DNA from: Halobacteriales archaeon QS_4_69_225
GTDB taxonomy: Archaea; Halobacteriota; Halobacteria; Halobacteriales; Haloarculaceae
Assembly: GCA_003020965.1 (NCBI GenBank)
Contig: PXRL01000026.1
Span: 124,001-188,000, forward strand
DNA length: 64,000 nucleotides
Direction: 5' to 3'
Position 1 is the stretch's first letter, and each line of letters opens with the position of its first letter. Below the pieces are notes generated by a model. The model searched no databases. It had not been told where the DNA came from and worked only from the letters and a program-made list of their open reading frames with translations. The translations under genes were made by a program, and so were the position numbers. Positions 59,510-64,000 of the stretch are shown here, in pieces.

Positions 59510-60520
59510 ATGCGCGTCGCCGTTCTCGCCCACGAACGGTTCCCCGAACGTGCCAAGACTGCCGTCGGTATCCTCCGGTACGCCGACCACGACGTCGTCG
59601 CCGTCCTCGACCGCGCGTCGGCCGGCACGACCGTCGCCGACCACCGCTCCGATTTCGACGCCGGAACACCGGTCGTCGAGGGCGTCGCCGACGCCCCCGC
59701 CTTCGACGCCCTCATCATCGGTATCGCGCCCATCGGCGGCGGCTTCGACGACTCCTGGCGCCCCGACGTCCGGGCCGCCATCGAGCGCGGCGCCGACGTC
59801 GTCGCCGGCCTCCACTACTTCCTGAACGACGACGAGGAGTTCGCCCGACTGGCCGACGATTACGGCGTCGAGCTGCGCGACGTCCGCCGGCCGCCCGACG
59901 ACCTCACCGTCGCCGAGGGCGTCGCCCGCGAGCTGGACTGCGAAATCGTCCTGACGGTCGGTACCGACTGCTCGACGGGCAAGATGACGACGACGCTCGA
60001 GATGGTCGAGGCCGCCCGCGAGCGGGGGCTGGACGCCGGCTTCGTCCCGACCGGCCAGACCGGCATCGTGATCGCCGGCGCGGGGATCCCCGTCGACCGC
60101 ACGGTGAGCGACTTCACCGCCGGCGCCGTCGAGCGGATGCTGCGGGAGCGGGCCGACGACCACGACTACCTCCTCGTCGAGGGCCAGGGCAGCATCGTCC
60201 ACCCGGCCTACTCGGCGGTCACCTGCGGGATCCTCCACGGCGCGATGCCGGACCGGCTGGTGCTGTGTCACGAGGCCGGCCGCGAGGCGGTCCACGGCTA
60301 CGAGTCGTTCCGGCTGCCGGACCTCGACCGGATCGCGGAGCTGTACGTCGACCTCGCCGAGGGGGTCGCGCCGACGGAGCTGCTCGGCTGCGCGCTGAAC
60401 ACCGCGGCGCTGGACGAGGCGGCCGCCGAGGCCGCCCTCGACGACTGCGCCGAGACGCTGGGGGTGCCGGCCGTCGACCCGGTCCGGGACGGCGCGGGCC
60501 CGCTGGCCGAGCGACTATGA
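59510..60520 (+). CDS. DUF1611 protein, DgcN-like (D-glutamate N-acetyltransferase)
   Basis: 336 residues. An N-terminal Rossmann-like part (VAVLAHERFPERAKTAVGILRY, DALIIGIAPIGG) and a C-terminal P-loop-like domain with LTVGTDCSTGKMTTTLEM and VEGQGSIVHPAYSAV, the DUF1611 layout. In marine bacteria the DUF1611 protein DgcN acetylates D-glutamate and works with the racemase DgcA encoded beside it. The same pairing here (next gene overlaps by ATGA) supports D-glutamate use, as does the shared leaderless promoter. Not shown by sequence alone. Confidence 0.78.
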   Translation: MRVAVLAHERFPERAKTAVGILRYADHDVVAVLDRASAGTTVADHRSDFDAGTPVVEGVADAPAFDALIIGIAPIGGGFDDSWRPDVRAAIERGADVVAGLHYFLNDDEEFARLADDYGVELRDVRRPPDDLTVAEGVARELDCEIVLTVGTDCSTGKMTTTLEMVEAARERGLDAGFVPTGQTGIVIAGAGIPVDRTVSDFTAGAVERMLRERADDHDYLLVEGQGSIVHPAYSAVTCGILHGAMPDRLVLCHEAGREAVHGYESFRLPDLDRIAELYVDLAEGVAPTELLGCALNTAALDEAAAEAALDDCAETLGVPAVDPVRDGAGPLAERL

Positions 60521-61551
60521 ACTGGCGCGCCGAGCGGGTCGAGCTGCCGCTGTCGGTCCCGTTCACCATCGCCCGCGGGACGACGACCGTCACGGAGAAC
60601 GTCGTCGTCACGGTCGAACACGGCGGCGAGACGGGCTACGGGGCGGCGGCGCCGGCGGCCCGCTACGGCGAGACCGCCGACACCGTCGAGGCCGTCCTGC
60701 CGGCGCTGTTCGAGGCCGCCGAGGCCGTCGGCGACGTCCACGCCCGCCGGGCGATCGCCGACCGGATGCGGGGCGTCGTCCGCGACAACCCCGCCGCGCG
60801 GGCGGCCGTCGACGTGGCGCTGTGGGACCTGGCCGGGAAACTGCTCGGCGAGCCCGTCTTCCGGCTGCTCGGGCTGTCGGCGGCGTCCGACCGCCGGCCG
60901 GCGACGTCGTACACCGTCGGCATCGCCGAGACGGCGACGATGCGGCGCCGCGCCCGGGAGGCGGCCGCGGCCGGTTATCCGGTCCTGAAGCTGAAGCTCG
61001 GGTCCGACCGGGACCGCCGCATCGTCGAGGCGGTCCGGGCCGTCGCGCCCGACGTCCGGCTCCGCGTGGACGCCAACGAGGCCTGGACGCCGAAGGAGGC
61101 CGTCCGGCGGTGTGAGTTCCTGGCCGACCACGACGTCGAGTTCGTCGAACAGCCCGTCCCCGCCGAGAACCGCGAGGGACTGCGGTACGTCCACGAGCGG
61201 TCGCCGCTGCCGATCGCGGCCGACGAGTCCTGCCGGACGGCCGACGACGTCGCCGCCGTCGCCGACCGCTGCGACGTCGCGAACCTGAAGCTGATGAAGA
61301 CCGGCGGCATCACGCCGGCCGTCGAGGCGATCCACGCCGCCCGCGCCCACGGCCTCGAGGTGATGTGCGGCTGCATGCTGGAGACCAACGCCGCCGTCGC
61401 CGGCGCGGCGCAGCTGCTGCCGCTGCTCGACTACGCCGACCTCGACGGGTCGCTGCTGCTGGAAACCGACCCTTACGCCGGCGTTCCGGTCCGGAATGGC
61501 CGGTTCGACCTGGGTGCCGTTGAGGCCGGAACGGGCGCGGCGCCGCGGTGA
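60517..61551 (+). CDS. Dipeptide epimerase / DgcA-like racemase (enolase superfamily)
   Basis: 344 residues overlapping the DUF1611 stop by four bases. Enolase-superfamily residues: acid/base lysines in VLKLKLGSD, metal ligands in RVDANEAWTP, FVEQPVP and IAADESC, and the second lysine in VANLKLMKTGGITPA. MCGCMLETNAAVA is the C-terminal family block. Members epimerise Ala-Glu dipeptides or, when paired with DgcN, racemise N-acetyl-D-glutamate. The pairing favours the latter. Confidence 0.85.
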   Translation: MNWRAERVELPLSVPFTIARGTTTVTENVVVTVEHGGETGYGAAAPAARYGETADTVEAVLPALFEAAEAVGDVHARRAIADRMRGVVRDNPAARAAVDVALWDLAGKLLGEPVFRLLGLSAASDRRPATSYTVGIAETATMRRRAREAAAAGYPVLKLKLGSDRDRRIVEAVRAVAPDVRLRVDANEAWTPKEAVRRCEFLADHDVEFVEQPVPAENREGLRYVHERSPLPIAADESCRTADDVAAVADRCDVANLKLMKTGGITPAVEAIHAARAHGLEVMCGCMLETNAAVAGAAQLLPLLDYADLDGSLLLETDPYAGVPVRNGRFDLGAVEAGTGAAPR

Positions 61552-61761
61552 GCGGGCGGGCCGACGACAGTGCGGTTCGACGTCTTGCCTTCGTTTCGAC
61601 CCGAGTCCGACGCGCCGACCAGGGCGCCGCCGTGCTGCCGGCGCCGATGCTGTGCGTCGTCGCGACGCCAACGAGACCGCTCGTCGTCCGGGTCCGAGAA
61701 GCCGGCCGGCCGGCCGGGCGAGGGTCGGCCCCGCACGACTGCCGACCCGGCACCGGGGCCG

Positions 61762-62232
61762 TCAGTCGTCCACGTCGGAAAAGCAGTTGAACTCGACGGT
61801 GAGGAAGTCGGCCGACTCGTCGGCTACCGTCACCGCGACGATGCGGTATCGACCGTGTACCGGGCGGGGACCGAGCGATTGCTCGTACAGGAGTTGGCCG
61901 TCGTCGACGCCGTCCTTCTCGGCCATCACCCCGGCGTCGTCGGCCGAAACCGGAATCGCGTGGGCCAGTTCGTCCGCGGCGTCGTAGAGTTCGAGCACCT
62001 CGGTGTCCGTCTCCCGGACGTCCTCGGCGGCCAGTGGAATCACGAGCCGCGCGCCGTCGTCACCGGTGGTCGCCCGCACGGCGCCGTCGAGTACGGTACC
62101 GTCACCGCGGTTGACCGCGGTCGTCTGGCAGTCGCGGGTGTCGCCCCCGCCGGATTCCGACCCGCTGCAGCCGGCCAGCCCGACGGCGGTCGCGCTACCG
62201 ACGGCCGCGAGCAGCCTTCGTCTGCTGGGCAT
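61762..62232 (-). CDS. Tat-exported lipoprotein, unknown function
   Basis: 156 residues. MPSRRRLLAAVGSATAVGLAGC has the twin arginines, hydrophobic stretch and lipobox; a Gly/Ser linker follows, then an all-beta domain (ARLVIPLAAEDVRETDTEVL, HGRYRIVAVTV). Two further cysteines (DCQTT and FNCFSD) could form a disulfide outside the cell. ATTTAAC at 62254-62260, 25 nt upstream, makes the start leaderless. Confidence 0.75.
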   Translation of the reverse strand: MPSRRRLLAAVGSATAVGLAGCSGSESGGGDTRDCQTTAVNRGDGTVLDGAVRATTGDDGARLVIPLAAEDVRETDTEVLELYDAADELAHAIPVSADDAGVMAEKDGVDDGQLLYEQSLGPRPVHGRYRIVAVTVADESADFLTVEFNCFSDVDD

Positions 62233-62253
62233 AATTTTTGCTCCAAGCGAGAC

Positions 62254-62260
62254 GTTAAAT
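62254..62260 (-). promoter_or_regulatory. TATA box for the 61762 lipoprotein gene
   Basis: ATTTAAC on the minus strand, 25 nt before ATG 62232. It sits between this gene and the upstream small membrane gene, so the two have separate promoters. Confidence 0.6.
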
Positions 62261-62277
62261 GCCTTTGTGCCGGCCGA

Positions 62278-62451
62278 CTACTCCGGCGGCACCACGAACA
62301 GCGACAGCGCGACGACGATGCCGGCCAGCGCGCTCCCGAAACCGGCGCCGACGGCCGTCGGCACCGCCGAGAGCCACCCCGCGAGCAGGCCCCCGACGAC
62401 GAGAACCGGCATCGCCGCCAGCAGCCCGTCGTACCGCGTCGCTCGTTCCAT
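62278..62451 (-). CDS. 57-residue two-span membrane protein
   Basis: Too short for the ORF track: MERATRYDGLLAAMPVLVVG then GLLAGWLSAVPTAVGAGFGS and ALAGIVVALSLFVVPPE. Two hydrophobic spans (about 9-27 and 35-53) joined by a short loop. The AT-rich TAATTAAATCTAATTA at 62474-62489 lies 28 nt upstream as promoter. The function is unknown; haloarchaea carry many such proteins. Confidence 0.6.
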   Translation of the reverse strand: MERATRYDGLLAAMPVLVVGGLLAGWLSAVPTAVGAGFGSALAGIVVALSLFVVPPE

Positions 62452-62542
62452 ACCGCCACGTCGGGCGCCCGGTAATTAAATCTAATTACCGATTGCTCGG
62501 GGCGCCGGTGGGTCGGCGTCGCGGCGGGCGGCTACCTGTTAC

Positions 62543-63012
62543 AGCGAGAGAGTCCCGCCATTTACTACGGGCGTGAATCGCGTTCACTTCCACTCCACTT
62601 GCCACGGACTTATGCCGGACGGGGTCGAGCGTTCGGTAACTCAATCGTCGAAACCAACCTGGAAACACTGGGGTCCTTCCCGCCGACATGCGCCACCCGG
62701 CGCTCACAGTACCCCTGCCCCTGCAACACGGGATGGGGTGACGGCACGACACAATCCAACCCCCTCGGCTGGCACGGCCCGTGTCCGTCCACGCTCAAAC
62801 CGTGGACGGTCGTCCGATGCAGTTTCGGGCGCTGTGCAAGGAGATGCTGCGTCCCTGCCGGGGCGCTGAATCCGCCACACCCCTGACGGGGCTCACGTAC
62901 CGAGCACGAACCGGAGTACACCCCTCGGGTGGAATCTTGCCTCCGTTGGCGTCGGGACCGGCCCGACTCCGAGCGCGAGGAAACCCCGGCGTGAACGCCG
63001 GGGAGGATGTCA
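62543..63012 (-). mobile_element. TnpB-less IS200/IS605-type element at the end of infB (~470 bp)
   Basis: The right end is clear: hairpin CCCCGGCG-TGAA-CGCCGGGG (62984-63003) followed by AGGATGTCA, which resembles right ends of haloarchaeal TnpB elements. A left end is likely at 62543, after TTAC, with CCCG...CGGG hairpin and GTGAATCGCG. The interior encodes no TnpB and no other convincing protein; it contains short palindromes such as CCGTCCACGCTCAAACCGTGGACGG. It differs in sequence from the 44376 family. The infB TGA stop is inside the right end. Orientation is uncertain; the left boundary is tentative. Confidence 0.5.
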
Positions 63013-64000
63013 TTTCCCCCAGAACGGGTCGCGGGTGCGGTGTTTGTCGAGGTACATCCCGAGCGCCTCGAGCTCGTCGGCGGGGATCTCGTCGGACAGC
63101 TCCTGTTCGAGGATCTTGGCGTGTTTCTCTGGGAGTTCGGTCCACAGCTCGTCGCCTTCCTCGATCTGGCGGCCGACGGTGGGGCCGTCGATCGAGGCGG
63201 CGACCTCCTCGCCGGTGCGGGCCTCGTCGACGTCCTCGCCGGCGTCCTGCAGGGACTTCAGCCGGCCGACCCGCTCGGGCTCGCCGTCCGCCCACGCGAC
63301 GACCCGGGAGTTGCGCTTCAGCGTCCCGGACAGCACCTCGACGCCGACGACGGCGGGGCTGGACTGCCGGAAGACGTGGTCCGGCAACACGCGGAACCGG
63401 CAGGGTCGCTGGATCTTGTCCAGCACCTGCTCCTGCTGGGCGCGCTCGATGGTCTCGACGTGGTCTTCGTACTCCTCGACCAGCTGGTAGATGACCTCGT
63501 CGACGAACAGCTCGACGCCGTCGGTGTCGGCCTCCCGGCGAGCGTCCTCGAGGACGTCGACGTTGAAGCCGAGGACGGCCTCGTGTTTCGGCTCGTCGGC
63601 CGTGGAGGCGACGGCGACGTCCCGGGGAGCGACGTCGCCGACCTCCGCGCGGACGACCGGCACCTCCGCGTCCTCGAGGGCGGCGGCGATGGCCTCCAGC
63701 GAGCCGAGGGTGTCGGCCTTGACGACGACGCCGTCCTCGTCGGTCGTCACCTCGATGTCGGCCAGCTCTGCGCGGACCTCCTCGACGACCTCCGAAAGCG
63801 GCCGGTCGCGAACGGCCCGGACGGGCGCGCCGGCCATCGCGTCGTCGAGGTCGGGGGCGGCGACCTTCACACCCGCGGCGGCCCGGATCGACTCGACCCG
63901 CTCGAACTCCTTTTCCGTGCGGATCTCCGCCAGCGGCCGCGGCTGCAACAGCGCCCGCACGTCGGTGACGATGGGGTCGCCGGTGCCGCCGACGACGAGC
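63010..64000 (-). CDS. infB: Translation initiation factor IF-2 (aIF5B), C-terminal part
   Basis: The window ends inside this gene; about 330 C-terminal residues are present. VVGGTGDPIVTDVRALLQPRPLAEIR, LSEVVEEVRAELADIEVTTD, VVVKADTLGSLEAIAAALED and VLGFNVDVLEDARREADTDGVE belong to domains II-III; CRFRVLPDHVFRQSSPAVVGVEVLSG is domain IV, and a helix (KHAKILEQELSDEIPADELEALG) ends the protein. It helps join the ribosomal subunits and place initiator tRNA. The final GK-stop falls in the mobile element's right end. Confidence 0.94.
   Translation of the reverse strand, partial: LVVGGTGDPIVTDVRALLQPRPLAEIRTEKEFERVESIRAAAGVKVAAPDLDDAMAGAPVRAVRDRPLSEVVEEVRAELADIEVTTDEDGVVVKADTLGSLEAIAAALEDAEVPVVRAEVGDVAPRDVAVASTADEPKHEAVLGFNVDVLEDARREADTDGVELFVDEVIYQLVEEYEDHVETIERAQQEQVLDKIQRPCRFRVLPDHVFRQSSPAVVGVEVLSGTLKRNSRVVAWADGEPERVGRLKSLQDAGEDVDEARTGEEVAASIDGPTVGRQIEEGDELWTELPEKHAKILEQELSDEIPADELEALGMYLDKHRTRDPFWGK

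Noticed and set aside
62600-62990. RNase P RNA or SRP RNA
   Set aside because: I could not find the conserved RNase P or SRP helix-8 sequence blocks; the IS-type right-end hairpin is a better explanation.

Overview
This window is a high-GC, gene-dense haloarchaeal (class Halobacteria) chromosome segment. The acidic proteome, TATA-type promoters a fixed ~25-30 nt from start codons, many leaderless or GTG starts, a 2,3-bisphosphoglycerate-independent phosphoglycerate mutase, HMG-CoA reductase, GatD, SAMP-type ubiquitin-like proteins, IF-2/aIF5B and the archaeosine (G+15) enzymes all point that way. The genus cannot be fixed from the sequence alone. Most of the window is housekeeping, but several stretches carry gene decay, TnpB-family transposon debris and unusual hairpin-rich repeats.

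Layout. 1-14.5 kb: end of msrB, a CBS protein, a zinc alcohol dehydrogenase, tRNA-Ile(GAU), fxsA, gpmI, the nadA-nadB-nadC operon for de novo NAD synthesis, a rhomboid protease with a large extra domain, an amidohydrolase, hmgA, and small membrane and zinc-ribbon proteins. 14.6-25 kb: hairpin-array element A, a DapA-family aldolase, a 109-bp inverted-repeat element, a cupin, a broken NUDIX gene, isocitrate dehydrogenase, an isoaspartyl peptidase, a broken thioesterase, a nucleoside phosphorylase, a HAD hydrolase, hairpin-array element B, a PfkB kinase, a DUF63 protein and methionine aminopeptidase. 25-33.5 kb: a structured 660-bp gene-free stretch, a small zinc-finger protein, a HIT protein, a CDF transporter, a 299-bp TnpB-less IS200/IS605 derivative whose end supplies the stop codon of a minimal nucleotidyltransferase, the tRNA methylthiotransferase, a PQQ-propeller lipoprotein, deoC and arcS.

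33.5-43.8 kb: an orphaned DUF433 antitoxin with a truncated toxin, a SAMP operon, a methyltransferase, an epoxide-hydrolase-like enzyme, an NTF2-like protein, a second PQQ lipoprotein, aldehyde:ferredoxin oxidoreductase, a VanZ protein, RaSEA, and purQ behind a 62-bp tandem duplication of its own start region. 43.8-49.6 kb is the most damaged part: purS, a complete TnpB element sitting inside a nucleotidyltransferase gene, a purU pseudogene with a large internal deletion, an orphan palindromic operator, a second copy of the inverted-repeat element, and an L-lactate permease with a 59-residue one-span partner gene. 49.6-64 kb: purC, tgtA, a lipase-like hydrolase, a second SAMP with an unusual tail, a GNAT enzyme coupled to gatD, an ArsR regulator, a repeat-rich secreted protein, a Vms1-type release factor, a DgcN/DgcA-like D-glutamate gene pair, a Tat lipoprotein, another TnpB-less element and the 3' end of infB.

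How the genes connect. ArcS, RaSEA and TgtA together provide archaeosine at tRNA position 15. NadA, NadB and NadC form one pathway, and PurS, PurQ and PurC are purine steps while purU has been lost. The strongest candidates for undescribed biology are (1) the two intergenic hairpin arrays, each a row of perfect hairpins mostly with 3-nt loops enclosed by a closing stem whose sequence differs between copies but still pairs, and (2) the purS-purQ junction, where duplication of the Shine-Dalgarno and start codon has made two 21-codon leader ORFs joined stop-to-start up to purQ.
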